The translations under genes were made by a program, and so were the position numbers. DNA of 64,000 nt from Adiantum capillus-veneris (Eukaryota > Streptophyta > Polypodiopsida > Polypodiales > Pteridaceae): assembly GCA_014529385.2 (NCBI GenBank), contig CM043949.1, positions 148,905,850-148,969,849 of the forward strand. The letters run 5' to 3'. Below, in pieces: positions 11,101 to 20,266 of the stretch (positions are counted from its first letter, which is position 1; each line of letters begins with the position of its first letter). The notes beneath the pieces were generated by a model. The model was not told the origin of the DNA and made no database searches. It worked only from the letters and a program-made list of their open reading frames with translations.

Positions 11101-12122
11101 GGCCACTTGGTTGATAGTCGGCCTCATGTTTCCTAGGGTCCCATGGCAGAGGGCCCAGCACGCTCTCTAGGTGACTGGTTGCAGTTTTCAGGCTTGTCAG
11201 AGGAGCTTCAGGGCATTCAGCTACAGGGCATGAGAGAGGTGCAGAGCATGTGTCAGGACATCTCAAAGGCAGTACCAGCTGAGTGGCTCACACCTCTCGA
11301 GTCAGCAGCGCCCAAGTGGATAGGAGCCTTCACGCGACTAGAGCTTCTCATTTCAATTCAAGCTTGCTCAGAGACTGTACCCTCCCTGTTTTTCGAGCTA
11401 CAGGGCGAGGGACGCTTACACCGAGTTGCAGTTGAGGCCCCGCAGGTGGCAGTGCTATTTTCAGAGGATTCGCGTGGTTGGCATCTGTGGGAGGACTTGT
11501 GTCATAGATCCCGACCCAACAACTCTTGAGACTAGCCACTAGAGACTGTGGGCTTGGGAGAGCTGTCCACTAGCACGAGTACAGTGGGATCCTGGAGAGT
11601 GGTTGTGAAGGGACCCCTTCTCCTCTACAGACCATCCAGGTGTCCCTTTCTTTCAGTACATTGTTCGGCTTGGACGTACATACTGGCGGCGCAGAGAGAG
11701 GCTCGTCTTGCTGCAGCACCTCATTGGCAAGAGGAGGTCTCTCAGCTGAGTTCTTGACAGCTTTTTGGGAGACGTTGTGGGACTCCAGACAGCCGAGGCG
11801 AGTCACTTTGTTCCACTGGCTGGTTGCACACAGAGCTACAGCAGTTGGTGGCTTGTACATAGTGGTCTCTCGGCCGCATGTGCAACTTTCGACCATCTTG
11901 TGGAGAGTCAGCGTCATTGTCTCTGGGACTGTCCTCTGGCATAGCAGGTGTGGCTTCGTGTCCTTGATGCCAGCTCTTTCCACTGCTAGGCAGTACACTT
12001 GGGGGGCAGCTGCTTGGTCCACTCTAACAGGCCCGGCACTTCAGTTTGAGCTATCTTCCACCAGCAGGATCATAGTGATGCAAGGGGGTAGACCTACACT
12101 CCAGCCTGCTACACAGCTTACT
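8120..12122 (+). pseudogene. LINE ORF2 (endonuclease-reverse transcriptase), main part, L1a
   Basis: The ATG at 8120 opens MRIISWNVQGLG, the first AP-endonuclease motif; QEHHL, GDFNMLED, SRIDRFY and SDHAPVIL follow in order, giving a complete endonuclease domain by motif. From about 9500 the reverse transcriptase follows, with KAYDRVDWDF, SVRQGCPLAPFLF and the catalytic FADDSALYLDG at about 10255-10285. A zf-RVT-like segment (LFHWLVAHRA) lies near 11810. In-frame stops (for example near 8203, 8345, 8450, 9169) and frameshifts (about 9900-9960, 10480 and later) inactivate it. The last part is displaced to 17999-18325 by A1. ORF2 in this family nicks target DNA and reverse-transcribes in place. 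Confidence 0.85.
12118..12122. repeat. target-site duplication of A1, left copy
   Basis: TTACT, repeated exactly at 17994-17998. The uninterrupted L1b reads CTTACTCCACAGG at 27116, confirming the empty site. Confidence 0.9.
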
Positions 12123-12446
12123 TGTCACGTGACACACCCAACCCTATGTGTCCGTGGACAAGCTACAGCATAACAGGGTTCAGTCAGTCCAATCAATCTA
12201 GATTAGCAATGATCTGGCACTTTTGTGAGTCTATTCGTAAACCGTGCATGCCCAGTCACTTAGCATAGATGCATATCCTCCGGTTGCACACAGCATGATC
12301 ATCAGTATTCCCTTCAAAATCCATCAGATTCAGTTAGGGGAATTTTCCAGTGCATTTAACCTATTTTTTCTATTTTTGGTATTTTTCACTTGTTATTTTT
12401 AAGTGACTTTCCAACAAAAGTAGGTAGGGCAAATTTGCTAAGTTAA

Positions 12447-12454
12447 TATATAAG
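12447..12454 (+). promoter_or_regulatory. TATA box in A1 5' LTR
   Basis: TATATAAG, conserved at 17150-17157 in the 3' LTR and 53864-53871 in A2. It implies transcription starting near 12480. Confidence 0.6.
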
Positions 12455-13043
12455 CAAACCCAAGTTAGCACAATAGGGCAGATGAGCAAGGAGCACAACA
12501 GGCTTTTCCAAGCAACAGGTGTTCCCTCCCTCTCTCAGCAAGATCCAAGACCTAGCGCCATATCTCTCCATCCTTGGCGTTTTTCCCATCAGCAGCCATC
12601 GCCAGAAGTCAGCCTCATTAGCGTTTTCGTACACCTACAGCAGCCCCCAATTCTCAGCGTTTTTGGTCGCCAACAAGGTCAGCTCATTAGCGTTTTTGAC
12701 CCCAGCGTTTTCAGCCATAAAACGCAGCAGCAGCAGATCTGCAACAGGCAAGCATTTCCAGCCCTCAACATCAGCCATAAAAACGCAGATTTTCAGCATA
12801 TGAAATAGCAGCAGATCAGCCCTAATTGGTAGCAGAAGTCCCCCCAATTTCAGCCCATAGAAACGCAGCCAAAAACAGTCATTTTCAGCCACCGAAACAG
12901 TCCCGAAATTCAACAGTTAGAAGATCTCAGATTTGAGCCATCAAGTCGTCGTCGTCGTCACCATCGTCGTCATCAGCATAGTCCAAGTTGCATCAGTCCA
13001 TTGCATACGCATTGTACCACTTGTGCAATCAAAAAGTAGACCA

Positions 13044-13059
13044 CTCTCGCCAACGAGAG
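13044..13059 (+). promoter_or_regulatory. conserved LTR hairpin (CTCTCG/CGAGAG)
   Basis: A six-base stem with a four-base loop lies just before GGGGCCTTCGGAGG. The stem is kept in four family-A LTRs (also 17744-17759, 28860-28875, and 54528-54543 with one mismatch) while the loop differs (CCAA, CCGA, TCAT, CAGA). Confidence 0.55.
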
Positions 13060-13296
13060 GGGGGCCTTCGGAGGAGGGTTTTACAATGTCTCTGGTGTCG
13101 TACCTCTCTTCTCTCTCTATCTCTCAATCTCATACACTTGCACGCACATTGTCCATTCACTTTGTTTCTGATCATAGCATTCTCTCATTAAGAACGGAAG
13201 GCTCTCCCTTCCATAAGAGCTAAAAGGAACCTTGAGCACAGTTCGGAGCACTCATCTTGAGCAAAGCGCAAACAATCATTCCGCTGCACCTAACAT

Positions 13297-13308
13297 TGAT
13301 ATCAGAGC
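13297..13308 (+). promoter_or_regulatory. primer-binding site of A1
   Basis: TGATATCAGAGC, one mismatch from the initiator Met type TGGTATCAGAGC that A2 retains at 51522-51533. Confidence 0.8.
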
Positions 13309-13741
13309 TTTGGCAGAGTTCTGTATCACTCAAGGAAAGAACCACAAGAATTTTTTTTGCTTGTTGAGGTCGCACGAACCCAAGTTCGCTTGGGCGTTTC
13401 GATTCCTAATCTTGTTTTGTTGAAGAGTGACAGGAATCCCATGAAAGAAGGGCTTGTCCAGCCTCCCCTTGTGTCTCTTTTCACTCATTGAGAGCGGACC
13501 GTGCACTTAGTGGCCGGCCAATCGACGTGAGGTAGGAAAAAGCAACCTTGGTGTGAGCGCAAGGCCGCCAAGGGATGTGCCCGCGGAAAAGAGTAGAACT
13601 CGGGTGAAGAGAAGATCCTTCTCAAATGCGATTTGCAAGCGAAAGAAAACCTCAAGAACCTCAAGATCCTCAAGAACCCAAGAACCAAGACCCCCAAGAA
13701 CCCAAGTTCCTCGTGGACTTAAGAACCAAAGATCATAGTGC

Positions 13742-15654
13742 ATGGTCGTCACCCGAAGCGGAATGGATACTTCACATACAGGTGATGAGCATGAGAGAGG
13801 CGGAGAAGATTTTTCCCCACCAGGAGACTTTTTCCACCCTCCCCCTTCGCCATCTACGCCACGAGTTGTACTCACTCCTATGGAGATGATGGTCAGGTCG
13901 ATGTTGGACATGATGGCACAACAACAAGAAACGAATCGAGTTGCATTGGCACAACTCGCAAGCAAAGCAGAACAACAAGAAGCTAGGGACCGTGAGCGCG
14001 ACAACAGAATTGCAAGAATTGCCGCAGAACAAGCAGCAAAGGACCATGAACAAGAAGCCAAGGACTGCGAGCGCGACGAAAGAAACGCAAGATTTGCCGC
14101 ACAACAAGAAGAAAATCGCATTGCTTTAGAATGCGACGCGACGCAAGAAAAGAAAGAAAAGAACTACGAAAGGAGGAAGCGGCAGCACAAAGCGCGGCCT
14201 TGAAGGCCGAGCGTGAAGTTCAAAGGGAGCTACGCACTCAAGAATTTATTTCCAGAGTGCTAGCCTCGAAGACCGAACCACCCAAAGACCGTGGGAGTTC
14301 CTCAAGTGGTGCAAGCCACAATGCGGATTCCAACCATCCAGTCACAAAGAAGTTGACTTTCAGTAAGTATGACGATAAGATGGATGCTACGGTTATTCAT
14401 TCTTAATTGAATCAATTTAATGCTTATTTTGCGAGACAACTAAGAAAACAGGAAATAGCAAAGTTTTGATGGCGGCTATGTACCTTGCCAGTGATGCTAT
14501 CAATTGGTACCACCCATGGCAAGAGACACAGCTAGCCGTGCACCTAGAGGCAGCGGACGATTTCACGCCCCTTTCCTTCAATTGGGCTGATTTCCAAGAC
14601 AAGCTCAAGGCACGGTTTATGCCACCTCGGTACCTCGCACGATTGAAGGACGATTGGCGCTCTGTTAAGCAAAATGGTATGCCAGTCATGTCTTTTTCTA
14701 ATCGTGTTTTGTAGCTAGGCACTCAATTACAAAAATCGAATGATAAGCGCAAAGAGGCTTTTCTCTTTGGATTGGACGAGCATATCAAGTACGATGTCGA
14801 GGTGCTCGATCCAATCGATCTCAACAAGGCGGTAGCGATTGCTCTCGCTCAGGAGATGAAGCACAACAAGGGAAAGCCTAAGGAGAACAAGACTTCCACA
14901 AGTGCCTCGCAGACTTCTCAGAACCCTCAGAACGGTAAGAACGGTAAGAATGGTAAGAGCGATAACTCTTCAAACCAATCTTCCAACAGTCTCTCATCAA
15001 AGAATTCTTCCAATGAATCTAAGGGTAAGGCTAACACAATTGCTAAACCTAAGCTTACTCCAGATGAAAAGGTAGCACAAGGAATTGTAGGAGGATACAT
15101 CACGTCGGAAGAACAAAGCACTTATTCTAAGGAAGGTCGTTGTTTTCATTGTCACATTAAGGGTCACATAAACAGAACATGTCCTAAGCTTGAATCGAAT
15201 GGATCTAAAGAACCCACAGCACCCACTTCCTCTGTCAATGCAATGAACGATAACACGAGTGTGCCCCAAGTTTCTCAGGACCCTCCCATTGATGATTCTC
15301 TCATTAAATGTTATGGTCGTACGTCGGGGTACCGTTTTGTCATATTGTTTGACCCAGGTAGCATGCATGATGTGATCAGTTCCTCTCTTGTTGAGAGAGC
15401 CCGCCTCGAAGTTAATCCGAGATCTCCTATCGAGGTCTCTGGCTTTTGTCCCGGTATGGACGCTCTCATCACGGAGGAGTGTCTTGATGTGTTGTTTGCG
15501 ATTCAACAGACTGCCTTCACTAGAAGATTTGTTGTTTCTCCTCTCTCAGGATGTGATATGATTTTGGGCATTCGATGGTTTCGTGATAATGACGCTCTCA
15601 TGGATTTTATGACTAACACTAACTCTCAATGCCAAAAGTGATTCTCCTACTGTC
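13742..15654 (+). pseudogene. A1 gag and aspartic protease, frameshifted
   Basis: The ATG at 13742 opens MVVTRSGMDTS, shared with A2 (51985). A long charged helix rich in Arg/Glu/Gln (about residues 60-230, likely coiled coil) is followed by a gag core (AINWYHPWQE... FQDKLKARFMPPRY, about 14490-14640), a basic Ser/Asn-rich linker, a knuckle CFHCHIKGHINRTC at 15141-15182 and a protease with FDPGS (about 15350) and CDMILGIRW. The frame shifts near 14130-14200 and before 14466, and a TAG lies at 14712. After the protease, one shift at about 15630-15650 leads into the His/Asp-rich frame, so these were once one polyprotein. Confidence 0.8.
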
Positions 15655-16527
15655 ATTCATGGAGAGGACATTGCTCATTCTCCATCTCTCGTTGCTAATA
15701 TGCAGAACAAGATTGAAAGGATTCAGGAGAAGAAGAGTCTCTCAATCTCTTTTTCTCCAAAACATGACATACACAATTTGCATGATTGTGTGAAGCATAA
15801 TGATGATTTGATTGACAATGATTTGCATGATGATTTGCATGTTCAAGATGTGATTTCTCACAAGCATGATGAGTTGCATGAAGATGATGTGATTGTTCAC
15901 AAGAAGGATCATGTGTTAGTTGATGCTTTTTCTAGCGAAGCTAACCTCGTTGTAGATTCAATCAATCACGAAGAACAGATCTTGGCTTTCGTGTCGAGGT
16001 CCCAAGAACCCCCACAAGACGATTCGATCATTCAGGAAGAACCGATCTTGGCTCTCGAGCCTAGGTCCAAAGAACCCTCACAGGCAGTATTTTGTGTTCG
16101 CATGATTCATACGCACGCATTATTCAAGTGTTTCATTCGTGACCGTTTCCTGTATTTTAGTCAGCATCTTTATATGATCGCTTTTATTAGGCATGACATA
16201 TTGTATGTTGAGCACGTTTCTCTCATCGATGAGCACGAATGTATGCGGATTTTTCATGAAAAGCTAAAAAGTATGTATGTAAGGAAGTCACATTCCATGT
16301 CTCTTCCTTGGCATGACACAGATTCTGAACGAGCACATGATAGTATGAGCACCAAGCATGGGCATTTCCATTGTGATTTGCCACAGTTGATTGATTTCGA
16401 TCAAACAGAAAAGATTCGACCTCATTGTTTGCATGTGTTTGATGAACGGGTTGTCACTCCGTCTCTATGTTCATCTACATTGCATACACAGTCTTTAGAG
16501 AAGACAAGATTATTTTCCTTCACTTAA
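15655..16527 (+). CDS. His/Asp-rich repeat protein region of family A (A1 copy)
   Basis: An uninterrupted frame of 276 codons from ATG 15700, with the same frame open back to about 15632, directly after the protease. First part: repeats of the type NDLHDDLH and KHDELHEDDVIVH (about residues 20-70). Middle: two diverged acidic repeats ending EEQILAFVSRSQEPPQDD and EEPILALEPRSKEPSQ. C-terminal 150 residues: a Cys/His/Phe-rich domain (VRMIHTHALFKCF, RFLYFSQ, RHDILYVEHVSL, EHECMRIFHEKLKSM). A2 encodes the same region with more HD repeats. It occupies the place where pol would be, yet has no reverse-transcriptase, RNase H or integrase motif. The His/Asp repeats could bind metal ions (inference). 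I know no matching family. Confidence 0.65.
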   Translation: MHGEDIAHSPSLVANMQNKIERIQEKKSLSISFSPKHDIHNLHDCVKHNDDLIDNDLHDDLHVQDVISHKHDELHEDDVIVHKKDHVLVDAFSSEANLVVDSINHEEQILAFVSRSQEPPQDDSIIQEEPILALEPRSKEPSQAVFCVRMIHTHALFKCFIRDRFLYFSQHLYMIAFIRHDILYVEHVSLIDEHECMRIFHEKLKSMYVRKSHSMSLPWHDTDSERAHDSMSTKHGHFHCDLPQLIDFDQTEKIRPHCLHVFDERVVTPSLCSSTLHTQSLEKTRLFSFT

Positions 16528-16569
16528 CATGGAATGGGTATGTTCATGGTTTTGCGTTGAAGAAGGTTT

Positions 16570-16811
16570 CAGGAATTTTCAGCCATGGAGATTCTTGGAG
16601 ACAAAAGAAGCAGGTCTCTATACAAAGTTGAAGCAAAGACTTTGTGTCGCTTTCGGCGCGGCCTAGAGAAGCAAGCGTTGCAGACCTTTATGAAGTTCAA
16701 GTACCGCGCGACCCACAAATCAGAGTGGGCCGGCGAAGAGTCCCTTCGAGGATTCCGGACGCTATTCACGATCTCCCTCGACGCCATACAGTTCGGTACC
16801 AGTACCTCACT
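16570..16811 (+). other. conserved tail between the His/Asp-rich region and 3' LTR of A1
   Basis: About 240 bases are well conserved with A2 (53285-53530) in two overlapping frames; one reads ...LYEVQVPRDPQIRVGRR... and runs to the LTR. It may be a residue of an integrase C-terminal end or of a longer His/Asp-rich protein. No assignment is safe. Confidence 0.35.
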
Positions 16812-16826
16812 TTGAAAAGGAGGGGA
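16812..16826 (+). promoter_or_regulatory. polypurine tract of A1
   Basis: GAAAAGGAGGGGA directly precedes the 3' LTR; A2 has GAAAAGGATGGGA in the same place. Confidence 0.8.
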
Positions 16827-17993
16827 TGTCACGTGACACATCCAACCCTATGTGTCTGTGGACAAGCTACAGCATAACAGATTCAGTCAGTCCAATCAAT
16901 CTAGATTAGCAATGATCTGGCACTTTTGTGAGTCTATTCATAAACCGTGCATGCCCAGTCACTTAGCATAGATGCATATCCTCTGGTTGCACACAGAATG
17001 ATCATCAGTATTCCCTTCAGAATCCATCAGATTCAGTTAGGGGAATTTTCCAGTGCATTTAGCCTATTTTCCCTATTTTTGGTATTTTTCACTTATTAAT
17101 TTTACGTGACTTTCCAACAAAAGTAGGTAGGGCAATTTTGCTGAGTTAATATATAAGCAAACCCAAGTTAGCACAATAGGGCAGATGAGCAAGGAGCACA
17201 GCAGGCTTTTCCAAGCAACAGGTGTTCCCTCCCTCTCTCAGCAAGATCCAAGACCTAGCGCCATATCTCTCCATCCTTGGCGTTTTTCCCATCAGCAGCC
17301 ATCGCCAGAAGTCAGCCTCATTAGCGTTTTTGTACACCTACAGCAGTCCCCAATTCTCAGCGTTTTTGGTCGCCAACAAGGTCAGCCCATTAGCGTTTTT
17401 GACCCCAGCGTTTTCAGCCATAAAACGCAGCAGCAAATCTGCAACAGGCAAGCGTTTCCAGCCCTCGACATCAGCCATAAAAACGCAGATTTTCAGCAGA
17501 TGAAATAGCAACAGATCAGCCCTAATTGGTAGCAGAAGTCCCCCCAATTTCAGCCCATAGAAACGCAGCCAAAACCAGTCATTTTCAGCCACCGAAACAG
17601 TCCCGAAATTCAGCAGTTAGAAGATCTCAGATTTCAGCCATCAAGTCGTCGTCGTCATCACCGTCGTCGTCATCGGCATAGTCCAAGTTGCATCAGTCCA
17701 TTGCATACGCATTGTACCACTTGTGCAATCAAAAAGTAGACCACTCTCGCCGACGAGAGTGGGGCCTTCGGAGGAGGGTTTTACAACGTCTCTGGTGTCG
17801 TATCTCTCTTTTCTCTCTATCTCTTAGTCTCATACACTTGCAGGCACATTGTCCATTCACTTTGTTCGTGATCATAGCACTTCCATTAAGAACGGAAGGC
17901 TCTCCCTTCCATAAGAACTAAAAGGAACCTTGAGCACAGTTCGGAGCACTCATCTTGAGCAAAGCACAAACAATCATTCTGTTGCACCTAACA
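16827..17993 (+). repeat. 3' LTR of A1
   Basis: TGTCACGTGACA to CACCTAACA, followed by the duplication TTACT at 17994-17998. TATA box at 17150-17157, hairpin at 17744-17759. Confidence 0.9.
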
Positions 17994-17998
17994 TTACT

Positions 17999-18325
17999 CC
18001 ACAGAAGTGGTGCAGTGAAAGAGAGGAGTGTTGGGAGCTCATCAGTGGCCTGACACTCTGGTTCATTTGGCGGGCCCGTTGCTTCCACATCTTCGAGGCT
18101 TGCCTTGTACCACCAGCAGAGACTGTTCGGGATCTTTGGCTAGAGTTGGTCCACACTCTCAGAGGACAGTTCGAGAGACTCCAGGGCAGTTCCGACCACA
18201 TGCAGGAGCGTAGAGAGGCTTTCCTTCGACTCTGGCGTCCTGGGCCTTTTTTCACCAAGGTCGAGGGTGTGCTCAGATGGCACTACCGTCTACCTGTGTG
18301 GCTCTTCCCTCCTCCCATCTCTTGA
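17999..18325 (+). pseudogene. C-terminal end of LINE ORF2, L1a, beyond A1
   Basis: Continues ORF2 at CCACAGAAGTGGTGCAG exactly where A1 cut it; the same sequence is continuous in L1b at 27120. It encodes WFIWRARCFHIFEAC... and ends WLFPPPIS with a TGA at 18323-18325. The preceding bases of the apparent open frame (from 17930) belong to the A1 LTR and are not LINE coding sequence. Confidence 0.8.
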
Positions 18326-18465
18326 TCTAGCTCATTGTACATATGTTGTTTTTTCATTTGGAGCGTCTCCCCTTTATGATTGTTGTAGCCCTCTCTTGTA
18401 GAAGAGGTTGTAGCCCTATGAGCAATTTCATTAACTAATAGAAGGATCTTTTTCTATAAAAAAAA
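18326..18465 (+). other. 3' UTR and A-tail of LINE L1a
   Basis: Includes a short inverted motif (CTCTTGTAGAAGAGG) and ends TTAACTAATAGAAGGATCTT then TTTCTA and oligo(A). The same end is present in L1b (27537-27679). Confidence 0.8.
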
Positions 18466-19175
18466 CGAACAGGATCACCACAAGTTCTCAAACAGATTTC
18501 AAACTTAAAAAGCAATCTCGACATTAGCCAAGCTCAAAAAGTCGACTGGCTTTCCATCCTGGAACCTGCACCGAAAATTAGGGTTAGGTTCATTCCATAA
18601 GGTCGTAGCCGAGCACAGCATGGGCCATTAGCTCTTGGACAGATAGTGTTTCTTTGGCGGCGATGGTAGCCCCAAGATAGCAATCGCACTACTGGACCTC
18701 CAAGGTCATCTGCTCGTGAAGAGACATCTACTTAGAGATGTCGAGAAATTCAAGTTATAATCTGCTAGGGTTTCCATGGCAAGCATTTAAGGATACCCCA
18801 CTCTGCCAGAAGTTGCACTCTGAAGGAAGATGTCAGAAACCATATAACTTCGGGCAAAGAATTTTTCTCAAAAGCTTGCCGAGTCCTTGGAAGTGTGCGG
18901 CTTGGTAGCTATAGACATTTGCATGGTACTGTCTCTGAGAAAAACAGCAGCTCGAGACAAATCTTGGATCCTTCTCTTGCAAGTGATCTTTAATGGCTTA
19001 TGCCCTATAAGACATGAGCGGTGAAGACAAGAGCGTGCCCGATGCGCGATGAAGTAAGGGTGGAGTGGCTAATAAGTCCGGGTTGGAGGGCGAAGATACC
19101 TCGAATAAAGCTCTGTCTGCTCTTCTGTGGGACCGGTATGCTTTGAGAAAAGCACGCCTGATGCTCTAATACCAC
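18466..19175. other. 5' internal region of element K, non-coding
   Basis: Lies between the LINE tail and the K 5' LTR. No gag-like frame on either strand. Minus-strand primer-binding site at its right end. Confidence 0.6.
19163..19174 (-). promoter_or_regulatory. primer-binding site of element K
   Basis: The minus strand reads TGGTATTAGAGC one base after the LTR end, one mismatch from the initiator Met type. Confidence 0.75.
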
Positions 19176-19646
19176 TATCACAAGGCGGACACCACGTGCC
19201 AATAGAAAAGAACAAACTGAACAGACTTTTAGCACTTCAATAACAACTGAACTGAAAGAAGGAGACAACACGACACGGAGTGGCGAAATTCCACCCCAGA
19301 GAGTATAGGCCCCAAACCTTGGCGCCCCTTTCGGTATTTCTTTATATTGCATCAACACTATACAAGCCGGTACTCCAAACTCTGCACCTTCGCTAGGAAG
19401 CATGCCAGAGAATGAGCCCTAACCTCATATTTAAAGGCCCTAGACCCCAGAAGCAGTTTAAAGTAAAAAGCTTTCAAACCCAAAAGCATTTGGTCCAAAA
19501 GCAAAGCCAAAAAGCTGCCATCGCAATTTACGGAAATCCGTACAGCCTGCCACATCATCAACCAGCACAAAACGCGGAAATCCATACAGCCAGCTACGTC
19601 ATCATGTCAGCGCAATTTTCGGAAATCTACCACGTCATCAGTTTAT

Positions 19647-19714
<68 letters not shown>

Positions 19715-19886
19715 CCTGCTTTATTTTAATCCTTTATGTCACTTGGGGTCCCATCAAACAGGGTCCCCATAAGTTGGTAGAACTTCTTCTTCTGTTACTT
19801 GTTCTTCTTAGGGTTTAGGCCCTTCGGCCGACATCTGCAAGTTGGCTCCCTTCTTCAGGGCTTTGACACGTCAGCAGTTTGTTAGA
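19176..19886 (-). repeat. 5' LTR of element K
   Basis: Matches 4306-4965 but is about 50 bases longer because of a (TG)n run at about 19644-19710. It carries the same TATA/ACCGAAAGGGG motif (minus strand, 19325-19346). Followed by the duplication GATAA. Confidence 0.8.
19644..19711. repeat. (TG)n microsatellite inside the K 5' LTR
   Basis: About 30 TG units; the partner LTR has only about six at 4778-4789. Confidence 0.95.
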
Positions 19887-20162
19887 GATAAGACAGCAGT
19901 GTCGTGGCCACCTTTTGGGCAACGTTTTAAAACGCGGGAGGGAAAGGGACTTGTGGGCTACAAAGGGGAAAAACCAGCAGGTGATGGGGATGAGAAGTCC
20001 GACGCCGATGACGAAGCAAAACACCCAGCGTTTTGAAATGCTAAGGGCTGTTAGGGATGCCAACGACCAGCAAAGGGGGACTTCCCACTTCTTCTCCTCC
20101 TCTGCAAGACCGCTCCTCCACCAAAGCTCTTCACGTGAGAGCTACACTTGGCTCTGATACCA
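19887..20162 (-). other. leader of element F1 next to its primer-binding site
   Basis: Begins with K's duplication GATAA (19887-19891). The sequence to 20150 shows only diffuse similarity to 57541-57830 in F2. The minus-strand primer-binding site TGGTATCAGAGC is at 20151-20162, directly touching the LTR. Confidence 0.6.
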
Positions 20163-20212
20163 TGTCAAAGTCGACGATGCGGAAGCGTAGGGACCAAGGG
20201 TTGTGAGCACGA

Positions 20213-20266
<54 letters not shown>

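Larger units (their letters stand above)
12123..13295 (+). repeat. 5' LTR of A1
   Basis: Begins with the perfect palindrome TGTCACGTGACA and ends CACCTAACA. It has a TATA box at 12447-12454, then a transcribed part carrying many AGCGTTTTT boxes (about 12570-12790), (GTC)n/(ATC)n runs near 12945 and a CTCTCG/CGAGAG hairpin at 13044-13059. Matches 16827-17993 closely, with scattered substitutions and small indels. Confidence 0.9.
12123..17993 (+). mobile_element. LTR element A1, complete structure, no reverse transcriptase
   Basis: A 5.87-kb LTR retrotransposon with LTRs at 12123-13295 and 16827-17993, 5-bp duplication TTACT, primer-binding site at 13297 and polypurine tract before 16827. Internal order: gag, aspartic protease, then a His/Asp-rich region and a short conserved tail; there is no reverse transcriptase, RNase H or integrase. 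It is therefore non-autonomous. It sits in the ORF2 of L1a. The gag type (retrotransposon-gag core plus CCHC and DPGS protease) suggests a gypsy origin. Confidence 0.9.
5890..18465 (+). mobile_element. LINE L1a (L1-type), near full length, interrupted by A1
   Basis: A non-LTR retrotransposon with C-rich 5' region, ORF1 (CCHC), ORF2 (AP endonuclease, reverse transcriptase, Cys/His tail) and a 3' end in AATAGAAGGATCTTTTTCTA plus oligo(A) at 18457-18465. Without A1 it is about 6.7 kb. It inserted into element K. The exact 5' end and target-site duplication are not resolved; similarity to L1b becomes clear at about 5945. Both frames carry stops and shifts, so the copy is dead. Confidence 0.85.
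4306..19886 (-). mobile_element. LTR element K, non-coding internal region, split by LINE L1a
   Basis: A minus-strand LTR retrotransposon bounded by a 5-bp duplication GATAA. LTRs lie at 4306-4965 and 19176-19886. The internal region, once the LINE is removed, is only about 1.6 kb (4966 to about 5890, and 18466-19175) and contains no gag or pol frame; instead it holds two sets of tandem repeats. Primer-binding site (19163-19174, one mismatch to the initiator Met type) and polypurine tract (reverse of 4966-4981) are present. LTR ends are TG...TA on the minus strand rather than TG...CA. It fits a large non-autonomous (LARD-like) element that depended on another element's proteins; this last point is inference. 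Confidence 0.8.

Noticed and set aside
12482-12808. Open frames with ISVF repeats in family-A LTRs (also 17185-17508, 53892-54383)
   Set aside because: They follow the AGCGTTTT boxes of the LTR; frames differ between families' copies and lie in the untranslated leader.
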